Counted from the first letter of the stretch, positions 7,079 to 14,712 are shown. The stretch is DNA of 17,606 nucleotides from an uncultured Ruminococcus sp. (GCA_902464115.1 CABQIF010000036.1:1-17606); one strand, 5' to 3'. Translations and numbers: made by a program. The notes: a model not told the origin generated them from the letters alone.

Positions 7079-7716
7079 GAGCCGCAGGCAACTGAGAAGT
7101 TTTTCGGTGCAGCAGTTTTTCAAAAATGCTGCCGAGGTGTGGGCGAGCAGCCCACATTTGCGGAGCAAACGAAATTTACAAGTATGTTTTTCCTGCTGCA
7201 ATTGCATTTTTGAAACTTACCAATTCACAATATGATTTCTTTTATGAAACAAGTTGCAAATCCGGACAAGGCAACGGGGCAATTGCAGCACGCTGGCAGG
7301 CAAAAGCAGGGGTAGAACCCCCTTTTGCCGGATGTTGAAGATTGTTTTCTCTAAGAGTGATGTTTCACATGAAACACTGCTCCCAAGAAAATCAATTGCG
7401 TACGGTTCGGCAAAATCGCTTTGCTCTTTGCCTTTGTGCTGTTCGCCGGTGGTTGTGTTGTCCGAATTGCTTACGAATCTTTCTTGGATTGCAGTTTACG
7501 GGAATTTCTTATGTTTTTAGAATGGCGAACAGCAGATTGCTTGTTCCTCTTAGATTTTAATACCATCTAATCAATACCTCTCTGTTAAGGGGGACAGCTT
7601 GTCCCCCTATTTAGAGGATGCCCTGCCCCTTTGTCCCTTCGGGACATTTCCCCACACTGTGAGGAATCACCCTCTCCGCCGAGCTGAGCCAGCTCGACCG
7701 CTTTTGCCTGCGGCTC
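7079..7716 (-). repeat. Dispersed hairpin repeat, full copy R3 (inverted)
   Basis: A 638-bp non-coding element filling the gap between the epimerase-like and lyase genes. It is bounded by perfect 13-bp terminal inverted repeats, GAGCCGCAGGCAA (7079-7091) and TTGCCTGCGGCTC (7704-7716). Left to right: the three-hairpin block (GCAGCA/TGCTGC, TGTGGGC/GCCCACA, TTTGC/GCAAA); an inverted repeat TGCTGCAATTGC (7194-7205) with GCAATTGCAGCA (7279-7290); the hairpin GGCAAAAG-GGGGT/ACCCC-CTTTTGCC (7299-7329); the parS-like 16-mer (7361-7376); the hairpin GGCAAA/TTTGCC (7409-7432); the long-range pair TGCTGTTCGCC (7437) and GGCGAACAGCA (7524); then the hairpins GGGGGACA/TGTCCCCC, TGTCCC/GGGACA and CGAGCTG/CAGCTCG. 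It contains no credible gene. The last hairpins may also end the lyase transcript. Confidence 0.88.
7361..7376 (+). promoter_or_regulatory. parS-like 16-mer in R3
   Basis: TGTTTCACATGAAACA, identical to the sites in R2 and R5 on the plus strand. Because R3 is inverted, its off-centre base pair faces the other way relative to the element. Confidence 0.5.
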
Positions 7717-7733
7717 TCAATTCTTACAGCCAT

Positions 7734-10700
7734 TTATTCTTCCGTATACGGCAAATCTGTAATGAATTGCAGCAAATACCACATCAGAATCTGAACATCA
7801 TCATCATCCAACACATGGCTTTGATCACAATCGGAATTCAACATTCCTACAAACGACAGGCTCACACTCCCTGCTAAATATTTATTCAGGAAAACCGCAT
7901 CCAAAATATCTACCACACCATCCGTATTAGAATCTCCATAATTTCTCGGATAAGTGCCCGTTGTCTCTGAGGTGGTATCTGTCGAATCACTGGTGACGGG
8001 AGCTGTCGTTGTAACAGTTGGATTTGTTGTTGTCGCTTTTGCGGTGGTGGTCGTTGTCGAAGTTGCAGTTGTAGTAGCTGTTGTTGTTGTCGTCGTCTGA
8101 GCAGGCAGCGTATAGGCAACTGGCTCTAACACCCACTTCTGACAGTCATTATCGTTCCATGCCCACTGCTGTGCAACTGCTCCGCCACTGGTCTGTGCTC
8201 CAGCAATTTCTACACAGGACAAGTCCTTTGAGGCTCTGGTTACAATCGTATACGTTCCATCTTCGTTGTCTACAAACTTGAAATACTGTGTGCTCTGCTT
8301 GTTGTTGGCTGCAATCGTCAACGGCTCTGCATTGTTGCCATTGTTGACATTCAGCACAAAACTTTCTCCATCGCCCAGAGCAGAATAAATATAATAGTAG
8401 CCCCAGTTGATCTTCTTCACATGCCATACATTGTGGGCGGCTGCTCCATCTGCACCCCACTGCTGCACGGTTGCTCCGGCTTGGGCTGCACCATCCTTGA
8501 CTTCCAAATACAAATTGCTGTTCACATTCTTCAGCATATAGCAGGTATTTTCATCCAGTTCGACACCATCTTTAATCGTGTCCACACTGATTTTCCACTT
8601 CTGCGAATCCTTGCCGTTGCATGTCCACTGAACAATATTTGCCCCGGAATCGGTCGAATCGGAAGAAACTGCCACACAAGCCTTGTCCTCGGTTGCCTTG
8701 GTTGTAATCGTATATGTTCCATCGCCATTGTCTACAAATTTAAACAGCTGTGCATCACTGTGTGTGTTCTCCCAAATGCCGATATTCGTTCCATCATCCG
8801 GCTTGCCGTTTGCAAGGTCGAGGAAGTAGGTCTTTCCATCGCCCACACACGAACGAATATAATAGTAACCGTCACCAGCTGCAATCAGTTTCCAGCTGTT
8901 GTGTTCGTCAAACGCATCTGCTCCCCATTGCTGTACATTTGCACCATTTTCCGCTTTTCCGCTGTCCACTTCCAGATATTTTTCGCTGCCAACATTCTGG
9001 AAGTGATATTTCACGCTGGTGTCCATCACTGCCCCAGTCGGACGAGTCGGGGTTGGTGGTTCGATCGGTTCAACTGTTCCGCCGTTTCCGTTAACTTGTA
9101 CCACGGAACGTTCTGGCATCGGTTGGTCAGAACCCAGATAGAAACTTGCGTGCGGCGGCTGGTTATAAGCAACATTTTGTCCAGCAACCTGATTCCGGTA
9201 CTGCGGGTCTTGCATCAAAGTTGTGATCCGGCTGCCAGTCGTATACGGCGTGCAGTAGATCCGAATGGACTTGCTGTCCGCTGCCCGTACAATCAATTCT
9301 TCTCGCCAGTCCCCGAAAATATCAGCAGACAGGCAAGGCGTTCCCTTGGTGGTATTGCAAGTATAATATCCGTCTGTAGTCAGTAAAGTAGTCAGCTTGC
9401 CATCTGCTCCCATCTTGCTGATGGTTGCCGGAGAATCGGTGTAACCGTCCAGAATTTCCCGTTCAAAATCTCCGTCCCAGTAACTCAAAAAGTTAACGGC
9501 AGGGCGGCGACAGTTCAAAGTATTTCCATTACCGTCAAATACATCATTTCCTAGTCCCCAGAATTCTGCACCATCGTTGCCAGCCCAGATATTATCTGCA
9601 CAGCAACGTCCGGTATCGCCGTCACCATTTTTATGGAAGATGACTTCGCCAGTCTTGGCATCTGCCAGTGTAACCCCATATGGTTTATCTTCGTGACACA
9701 TCCAAACTTCCAGCCCCGGGCGTTCCGGCAACAAATCCCCAACGTGCAGGGCATCGCCGTGTCCTTTATTCAAGCACCATAATACTTTTCCGTTGTCATC
9801 CAGACAGGTCGAACCCAATATGATTTCCTGTTTGCCATCCCCGTCTACATCAGCTGGCATGCAGTTGTGGTTGCCATCGCCATAGCCCGGCTGACTGGAA
9901 TCGTTTCCAGTATCGAACTTCCACCGCTGCACCAGCTTCTTATCTACAACATCATATGCCGTTGCGGTCATTCTGGTATAGTAACCTCGAATCGTCACTG
10001 CACTGGGATGCACGCCATCTAAATAAGCAACCGACCCTAAGAAACGGTCAACACGGTTGCCATATTTGTCGCCCCATTTGGAAACTGTTCCACGGTCGGG
10101 CACATAGTTAACAGTATCCAATGCCGCACCGGTTCTGCCATCAAACAAGGTATAATATTCTGGGCCACTCAAAATATAGCCGCTGGAATTGCGGTAATCT
10201 TTCGAGCCGTCCCCAATGGTTTTTCCGGTTCCGTCTACTGTTCCATCGGCAGTTTTACAGGTCATTTCTGCATAGCCGTCCCCGTCAAAGTCTGCCACTA
10301 AAAATTGCGTATAGTGTGCTCCGGCACGGATATTTTTTCCCATATCAATCCGCCAGAGTTTTTCTCCGGTCAGCTTATAGCAATCAATATAGACATTTCC
10401 GGTCTTTCCCTTCTGGGAGTTGTCCTTGGAATTGGATGGATCCCACTTTACGAACAACTCATAGACACCATCTCCGTCTACATCGCCCACGCTGCAATCA
10501 TTCGGGCTGTATGTACAATCCGAAGCAGTCGGCACATCCATCGGAATTTGAAAATAATCCGTTCCGGAAATCAGGCTGCACGTGCTGGTGGTCTGCACTG
10601 TTCCATTGACAAGGGAATCCACCCGATAGCGAGAAGCGGCTGAACCGCTTTCATCATAGAAACAGGTTGCTTCATCACCGTTGCTGGTCATCAACAGCTG

Positions 10701-10943
10701 GTCATCCCGATAGAGCCGAAATTCTGTTCCGGTCGGGTCGCTCGCAAGAAACCGCCAGCTGACCAGCATGCCATTGCCGCTTTTGATTGCAACAATGCCT
10801 CGGTCAAGATTTTCCACTACGGGTGCAGCTGCGGCAGCTGCTGAAAGAGATGTGACGGATGAAACAGCAGAAAGCGGCAGGGCTGTCAGAGAAAGCACCG
10901 CTGCAGAAAGCATTGCCCATCCGTGTCGGAATGAAATCTTCAT
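7734..10943 (-). CDS. Secreted rhamnogalacturonan lyase (PL11) with ricin-type lectin domains and dockerin
   Basis: A 1069-residue extracellular enzyme. A signal peptide covers about residues 1-39 (hydrophobic core, then Ala-rich cleavage region). Residues about 44-616 are a PL11-type rhamnogalacturonan lyase, an eight-bladed beta-propeller that cuts the pectin backbone by beta-elimination; several calcium loops such as DVDGDG (154-159, 365-370) and DFDGDG (218-223) are visible. Two ricin-like beta-trefoil lectin domains follow (about 641-786 and 795-941), with QQW or VQW motifs near 671, 771, 827 and 925. A Thr-rich linker (944-1000) leads to a type I-like dockerin (1002-1065). The first calcium loop is intact (D1004, N1006, D1008, D1012, D1015). 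The second is degenerate, with Ser1042 and His1043. The ATG at 10943 is chosen because the signal peptide starts there and AAAAGGAG precedes it. The dockerin implies attachment to a cohesin scaffold that is not in this window. Confidence 0.92.
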   Translation of the reverse strand: MKISFRHGWAMLSAAVLSLTALPLSAVSSVTSLSAAAAAAPVVENLDRGIVAIKSGNGMLVSWRFLASDPTGTEFRLYRDDQLLMTSNGDEATCFYDESGSAASRYRVDSLVNGTVQTTSTCSLISGTDYFQIPMDVPTASDCTYSPNDCSVGDVDGDGVYELFVKWDPSNSKDNSQKGKTGNVYIDCYKLTGEKLWRIDMGKNIRAGAHYTQFLVADFDGDGYAEMTCKTADGTVDGTGKTIGDGSKDYRNSSGYILSGPEYYTLFDGRTGAALDTVNYVPDRGTVSKWGDKYGNRVDRFLGSVAYLDGVHPSAVTIRGYYTRMTATAYDVVDKKLVQRWKFDTGNDSSQPGYGDGNHNCMPADVDGDGKQEIILGSTCLDDNGKVLWCLNKGHGDALHVGDLLPERPGLEVWMCHEDKPYGVTLADAKTGEVIFHKNGDGDTGRCCADNIWAGNDGAEFWGLGNDVFDGNGNTLNCRRPAVNFLSYWDGDFEREILDGYTDSPATISKMGADGKLTTLLTTDGYYTCNTTKGTPCLSADIFGDWREELIVRAADSKSIRIYCTPYTTGSRITTLMQDPQYRNQVAGQNVAYNQPPHASFYLGSDQPMPERSVVQVNGNGGTVEPIEPPTPTRPTGAVMDTSVKYHFQNVGSEKYLEVDSGKAENGANVQQWGADAFDEHNSWKLIAAGDGYYYIRSCVGDGKTYFLDLANGKPDDGTNIGIWENTHSDAQLFKFVDNGDGTYTITTKATEDKACVAVSSDSTDSGANIVQWTCNGKDSQKWKISVDTIKDGVELDENTCYMLKNVNSNLYLEVKDGAAQAGATVQQWGADGAAAHNVWHVKKINWGYYYIYSALGDGESFVLNVNNGNNAEPLTIAANNKQSTQYFKFVDNEDGTYTIVTRASKDLSCVEIAGAQTSGGAVAQQWAWNDNDCQKWVLEPVAYTLPAQTTTTTTATTTATSTTTTTAKATTTNPTVTTTAPVTSDSTDTTSETTGTYPRNYGDSNTDGVVDILDAVFLNKYLAGSVSLSFVGMLNSDCDQSHVLDDDDVQILMWYLLQFITDLPYTEE

Positions 10944-11202
10944 ACAAAATCGCTCCTTTTTATGTTGTTTGCACTTTTTTACGCTGGCAGGTGTGCCAAC
11001 GTCCCCAGTTCTCATGATAGCGTATTTTTCAGGGGAATGCTTTCCTTTTTTGGCTCTTTTTTGTGATAATTTTGTGAATTTCAATAAAAAATCGTCAACA
11101 AAAGGGAAAATGTATAGTAAAAAAGAACATTATTGTGCTTTGTGTTGGAGAACGTGTGCATTCTGCATAAAAAGAGCGGTGAAAATTTGGAACAATTGTT
11201 GG
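10944..11202. other. Intergenic region between the lyase gene and the traX/padR promoter
   Basis: A 259-base A/T-rich gap between divergent transcripts. It holds one clear inverted repeat, ACGCTGGCA/TGCCAACGT at 10981-11002 (9 bp with one G-U pair), in the leader of the lyase gene. On the minus strand TTGACG near 11090 lacks a good -10 box at the right distance, so I cannot place the lyase promoter with confidence. Confidence 0.5.
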
Positions 11203-11231
11203 TTGACAAATGGTATTATACGTCGTATAAT
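11203..11231 (+). promoter_or_regulatory. Consensus promoter with embedded palindromic operator
   Basis: TTGACA (11203-11208) and TATAAT (11226-11231) are both perfect and 17 bases apart. The spacer and -10 box are covered by a 19-bp perfect palindrome, TATTATACGTCGTATAATA (11214-11232), so a bound protein would block polymerase. A further repeat GTGAA/TTCAC lies at 11240-11257. The first gene downstream is traX-like and the second is padR. Autorepression by PadR is the most economical guess. Confidence 0.85.
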
Positions 11232-11624
11232 ATGGAATAGTGAACGATATTATTCACCGTTTCACAAAAACAAGGGAAAGCAGGGGAAATAAAAAGATGT
11301 GAGGTTGGTTGCAGGATACGAGCCACAGGCAAATAAAAAGTTTTTCGGTGCAGCAGTTTTTCAAAAATGCTGCCGAGGTGTGGGCGAGCAGCCCACATTT
11401 GCGGAGCAAATAACAGAACCGAACAATGAAACCAAACAAAAATCTAAGAGAGAATCGGAAGAATCGCAATTGCCTTCAAAATCGAAAGGTTGTAATGAAA
11501 GACAAGGTTTCAGGGGCAATTGCGATTCCCAGGCAAGCTGGGGATGTGCCCCAGCCTTGCCGAACCGTACGCAAGTGGTTTCCCTAAGAAAGCGGAAAAC
11601 AAAGCAGGAGGTATTAAATAAACG

Positions 11625-12383
11625 ATGCATGCGAAAATATCAAATAAACCTTATCAAATTCTCAACCGTGATATAATAAAGTATATTGCAATGTTTACGA
11701 TGCTTCTCAACCATATTGCGACTATTTTTTTATCATCCGGCACATGGCTATGTGAATCTTTCCTTGCTATTGGATACTTTACCGCAATTACCATGACTTA
11801 TTTTTTGGTCGAGGGTTATCACTACACACATTCAAAGAAAATATACATATTACGATTATTTGTATTTGCTCTAATTTCGGAGATTCCATACTGTTTCGCT
11901 TTTACCATAAATGGTATAATCGAATTTTATGGTTTCAATATGCTGTTTACACTTTGCATTTGCTTTGGAATTTTATATATTCTTGATACAATAAAAAACA
12001 GATTTGCAAAAGTATGTCTGATAATTCTTGCAGTTATCATCAGCCTTTTTTGTGATTGGGCGTTGCTTGCACCGATATTTACGCTGCTATTTGTTTGGGC
12101 AAATAATTCTAAACACCGCACAAAGATTGCGTTCTGCCTTTCCATAGTGATTTTTGGGACATTTAATTTCTTGGGCGGGCTTGGAAGATTTCCTTTTTCT
12201 ACAAATATACTGTATGCCCTGCTAAGTATCGTCGGAATGGGAATGGCTGCGGTTTGTATTGTATTCTTCTATAACGGCAAGCGTATAGAAAAGGGAAAAG
12301 TGTTCTCAAAATGGTTTTTCTATCTTTTTTATCCGGTTCATTTGCTCATCTTGGGCATTTTACGGCTTGTTTTTATCGAATAA
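11625..12383 (+). CDS. TraX-family integral membrane protein (probable acyltransferase)
   Basis: A 252-residue membrane protein with about eight hydrophobic helices. The opening IIKYIAMFTMLLNHIATIF (about 17-35) matches the start of the TraX family, named after the F-plasmid pilin N-acetylase; the family usually has Asp-His here, and this copy has Asn29-His30. Chromosomal TraX-like proteins in Firmicutes are of unproven function, possibly acylating a surface polymer or peptide. AGGAGGT at 11606-11612 precedes the ATG by 12 bases. The gene is clearly richer in A/T and in ATA/TTA-type codons than its neighbours. Together with the flanking inverted repeats this suggests lateral gain. It would be read from the consensus promoter at 11203 through a leader of nearly 400 bases. 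Confidence 0.82.
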   Translation: MHAKISNKPYQILNRDIIKYIAMFTMLLNHIATIFLSSGTWLCESFLAIGYFTAITMTYFLVEGYHYTHSKKIYILRLFVFALISEIPYCFAFTINGIIEFYGFNMLFTLCICFGILYILDTIKNRFAKVCLIILAVIISLFCDWALLAPIFTLLFVWANNSKHRTKIAFCLSIVIFGTFNFLGGLGRFPFSTNILYALLSIVGMGMAAVCIVFFYNGKRIEKGKVFSKWFFYLFYPVHLLILGILRLVFIE

Positions 12384-12444
12384 TTTAAAGCAGACAGCGA
12401 AGCGATTCCGCCGAACTGGATTCGGGTGGTTTTCCTAAGAGCAG

Positions 12445-12460
12445 TGTTTCACATGAAACA
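12445..12460 (+). promoter_or_regulatory. parS-like 16-mer in R5
   Basis: TGTTTCACATGAAACA, here enclosed by CTAAGAGCA (left) and TGCTCTTAG (right), a 9-bp inverted repeat that would put the site in the loop of a hairpin. Confidence 0.5.
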
Positions 12461-12505
12461 AAGCAAAAATTGCTCTTAGAGAAACCGATCTTTTGCCTAC
12501 CAGCG

Positions 12506-12521
12506 TGCTGCAATTGCAGCA
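12506..12521. repeat. Closed 16-bp palindrome in R5
   Basis: TGCTGCAATTGCAGCA is a perfect palindrome. In R3 the same two arms are 73 bases apart, and in R4 a related pair is 40 bases apart. Confidence 0.6.
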
Positions 12522-12685
12522 GGAAAACCAAACTGCAAAATTGAATTTGCTCCGCAAATGTGGGCTGCTCGCCCACACCTCGGCAGCATTTTTGAAAAAC
12601 TGCTGCACCGAAAAACTTTTTATTTGCCTGCGGTTCGTATCCTGCAACCAACCACAAACCATCCCCACCGAAAGGAGTTGATTCC

Positions 12686-13006
12686 ATGGCAGCTTTTTCT
12701 GTCAGTACCGCCTTACTGGATGCTGTGGTGCTCGCCTGTGTCGCACAAGGCGATACCTACGGCTATGAACTCACCCACCAAATCCAAAGCGTGTTCTCAA
12801 TCTCAGAGTCCACACTCTATCCCGTTTTGCGGCGACTGCAAAAAAATGAATACCTACAAACCTATGACCAGCCCTATCAAGGGCGAAACCGCCGGTATTA
12901 CCACATCACCGATACCGGACGGACGGCTCTGGAAGCCTACTGCTCCGAATGGAAGCAGTACAAACAACAAGTTGACCAATTTTTAACCAAAAAGGAGGAT
13001 GCGTGA
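12686..13006 (+). CDS. PadR-family transcriptional regulator
   Basis: A 106-residue winged-helix DNA-binding protein of the short PadR type, consisting of the DNA-binding domain and a brief C-terminal dimerisation helix. The family signature is clear: LLDAVVLACVAQGDTYGYEL (about 10-29), then SESTLYPVLRRLQKNEYL with the recognition helix, and the wing at NRRYYHITDTGR. AAAGGAG lies eight bases before the ATG. It heads a three-gene operon; its TGA overlaps the ATG of the next gene by one base. Small PadR proteins next to HAAS (DUF1700) genes typically repress their own operon. No promoter is visible in the 30 bases left between the traX cassette and this gene, so it probably depends on the promoter at 11203. 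Confidence 0.9.
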   Translation: MAAFSVSTALLDAVVLACVAQGDTYGYELTHQIQSVFSISESTLYPVLRRLQKNEYLQTYDQPYQGRNRRYYHITDTGRTALEAYCSEWKQYKQQVDQFLTKKEDA

Positions 13007-13548
13007 TGACTGAACAAGAATATCTCTCCCGTCTGGAACGTGCCCTGAAAAATGCACCCGAGGACGACCGCAACGAAGCGTTGGCATTTTATCACGGTTA
13101 TTTTGAAGATGGCGGCATTCCCACCGACTCTCCCGAAGAAGCAGCCGATCGCCTGCTCCATGACGGAAAGCCCACCGTTCCGGGAAAAAAGAAAACAACT
13201 TTCGGCTGGAAGTTAACCGTTATCATCCTGACCTTTCCGTTCTGGATCGGCATTCTGGCGGCATGGTTCGCCCTGCTCGTCACCGCTTGGGTCGTGCTGG
13301 CAGTGTTCCCAATTGCCTTAGCAGCCGGCAGCATTGGTTCGCTGATTGGCGGCATCGGCTATTTCTCCATCTATTATCCCATCGGATTACAGGGAATTGG
13401 CTGGGCACTCACTGGCGGTGGTTTAACCATGCTTTGTTGGAAGCCCTGCCTGCTCGCCATCATTGGACTTTGGAACGTACACAAATTATTGTGGCAGAAA
13501 TTCCGCCACTGGATGAAGAAGGAGGTTGCTTATGAAACCGTTCAGTAA
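13006..13548 (+). CDS. HAAS-domain (DUF1700) membrane protein
   Basis: A 180-residue protein. Residues about 1-55 form the small helical HAAS/DUF1700 domain, with the characteristic MTEQEYLSRLERAL and a following acidic YFEDG motif. The rest is membrane: a Lys-rich junction at 61-63, then hydrophobic segments at about 68-107, 108-125 and 127-157, and a basic tail. An earlier GTG at 13003 is possible, but AAAGGAGG is better spaced for the ATG at 13006, which gives a TGATG overlap with padR. Proteins of this type are encoded beside PadR regulators and are thought to link an envelope or membrane signal to them; the mechanism is not established. The gene overlaps the next one by 17 bases, indicating translational coupling. 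Confidence 0.87.
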   Translation: MTEQEYLSRLERALKNAPEDDRNEALAFYHGYFEDGGIPTDSPEEAADRLLHDGKPTVPGKKKTTFGWKLTVIILTFPFWIGILAAWFALLVTAWVVLAVFPIALAAGSIGSLIGGIGYFSIYYPIGLQGIGWALTGGGLTMLCWKPCLLAIIGLWNVHKLLWQKFRHWMKKEVAYETVQ

Positions 13549-14494
13549 ATGTTATTATCTCAACGCCTGTTGGCTGTTGCTTGCTGGGCTGATTGTAACA
13601 GGAATCAGCGTGGGGGCTGGTGCTTGGAACGCTGAAAAATACGGCGAAGCCCTAAACCTCAAAGACCGCTACTTTGAAGTGACCGAACCATTCACCAGCA
13701 TGCAGCTGATTTCCAACACTGAAAATGTCGTTGTAAAGGCAACCGATACGGACACTTGCACCGTAACCGCCACTAATATGCCGGAAAACACCATCAAGGT
13801 TACAGTCGAAGACGACAAGCTCTGCATCAACGCTGTTCCAGAACATCGCAAATGGTATCAGTATTTTCAAATGGGTGTCAATCCTCCCACTTCCACCATT
13901 ACGCTTTCCCTGCCGATGAATGTCTATGAACAAGTGGAACTGCAAAACGACATCGGAAACCTGACTTTGCAGAATGTTCACGCTGACCGTATCTCTTTAA
14001 AAAGTGACACTGGTGATGTAGATTTGCAATCCATCACCGGAAAGAGCTGCTCTGTCACAAGCAATGTTGGCAACCTCTCGTTGCAGGAAGTACAGATACG
14101 GGAACAAACCGCCATTCAGCAGGATACAGGCGACTTGGAACTGAATGACTGCACATTCCACGGCAGCAGTACCATTTCCACGCAAATTGGCAGCATGCAC
14201 CTGTCTGACAGTGAATTTGCAGCCACAGCCATTACAAGCGATACGGGCGACATCCGTCTGAAAGACTGCACCTTCTATCAAGTCTGCACCATCAAAAGTG
14301 ATGTTGGCGATGTCAAAGGCTCACTGCTTGCAGATGTCAACAATACTTCTATTGAAGCAGATACAGACGTTGGCTCGGTTTCAATCAACGGCAAGAAAAC
14401 CGGCTACCAGATTCCCAATGCTCTGAATTCCATCACCATTCGGGTCGATACCGGCGACATCCGCCTCACGACGACCCAGCCGGATGCCTCCTGA
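13532..14494 (+). CDS. DUF4097 membrane-anchored beta-helix protein
   Basis: A 320-residue protein with an N-terminal membrane anchor or uncleaved signal (about 10-31) and an extracytoplasmic repeat domain. From residue 139 to 313 there are nine turns of about 20 residues, each marked by a variant of S-D-T-G-D-[IVL]-x-L (for example SDTGDVDL at 158, SNVGNLSL at 177, SDTGDIRL at 236, VDTGDIRL at 306). This is the pattern of a right-handed beta-helix of the DUF4097 family, found as the output gene of PadR-HAAS operons and in LiaFSR-type envelope stress loci. The ATG at 13532 has AAGGAGG six bases before it; an upstream TTG is less likely. Its role is probably a structural or sensing part of an envelope response, which remains inference. 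Confidence 0.85.
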   Translation: MKPFSKCYYLNACWLLLAGLIVTGISVGAGAWNAEKYGEALNLKDRYFEVTEPFTSMQLISNTENVVVKATDTDTCTVTATNMPENTIKVTVEDDKLCINAVPEHRKWYQYFQMGVNPPTSTITLSLPMNVYEQVELQNDIGNLTLQNVHADRISLKSDTGDVDLQSITGKSCSVTSNVGNLSLQEVQIREQTAIQQDTGDLELNDCTFHGSSTISTQIGSMHLSDSEFAATAITSDTGDIRLKDCTFYQVCTIKSDVGDVKGSLLADVNNTSIEADTDVGSVSINGKKTGYQIPNALNSITIRVDTGDIRLTTTQPDAS

Positions 14495-14513
14495 TTTCAT
14501 GTTCTTTATCCAA

Positions 14514-14533
14514 CATAGAACCCGGATTCTATG
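14514..14533 (+). terminator. Weak hairpin after the DUF4097 gene
   Basis: CATAGAA-CCCGGA-TTCTATG forms a 7-bp stem 20 bases after the stop codon. It has no T-run, so termination here would be inefficient or factor-dependent. Confidence 0.35.
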
Positions 14534-14606
14534 GTTCGCTTTCTGCTGTTGTGCAATGTGACAGAAAATCAGACTGAAATTTCTGCATCTATTTTTCAAA
14601 AAGCGG

Positions 14607-14635
14607 TTGCCATTTTATGAATCTTATGATATAAT
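14607..14635 (+). promoter_or_regulatory. Strong promoter of the cellobiose phosphorylase gene
   Basis: TTGCCA (14607-14612) and a perfect TATAAT (14630-14635) are 17 bases apart. The predicted transcript starts near 14642. Confidence 0.85.
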
Positions 14636-14643
14636 AAAACGGA

Positions 14644-14682
14644 ACGGGCGTTTCGAGTCGGTAGATTGCCGGACGCTCCCGT
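14644..14682 (+). promoter_or_regulatory. Hairpin at the 5' end of the cellobiose phosphorylase mRNA
   Basis: ACGGG-CGT at 14644-14651 pairs with ACG-CT-CCCGT at 14673-14682 with a two-base bulge, and an inner CGG/CCG pair is possible. It would sit at the extreme 5' end of the transcript, where such structures can slow RNA decay. The ribosome binding site GAAAGGAA lies well downstream and is free. Confidence 0.45.
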
Positions 14683-14712
14683 CTGATTACGAATCATAGA
14701 AAGGAATCTATT

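Larger units (their letters stand above)
11303..12653. mobile_element. traX cassette between 109-bp inverted repeats (half-elements R4 and R5)
   Basis: The segments 11303-11411 and 12545-12653 are inverted copies of each other over 109 bases with two differences that I can see, both within the GAGCCACAGGCAA terminal repeat. Each holds the three-hairpin block of the dispersed repeat family. Between them lie an opened AATTGC palindrome (11461-11474 with 11515-11528), a hairpin GGCAAG-CTGGGG/CCCCAG-CTTGCC, the traX-like gene and, on the right, a parS-like site. No transposase or integrase is encoded. No clear target-site duplication is seen at the junctions. Confidence 0.7.

Noticed and set aside
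7588..7640. Rho-independent terminator for the lyase gene
   Set aside because: The GC hairpins GGGGGACA/TGTCCCCC and TGTCCC/GGGACA are strong but have no T-run on the minus strand, so they are described only as repeat modules.
10944..11084. Upstream extension of the lyase reading frame by 47 codons
   Set aside because: It would bury the signal peptide; the ATG at 10943 has a good ribosome binding site and begins a typical signal sequence.
11216..12681. Several short frames with MWAARPHLGSIFEKLL-type products
   Set aside because: They recur because they are translations of the three-hairpin block in each repeat copy; they lack ribosome binding sites and the stems change as nucleic acid pairs, not as codons.
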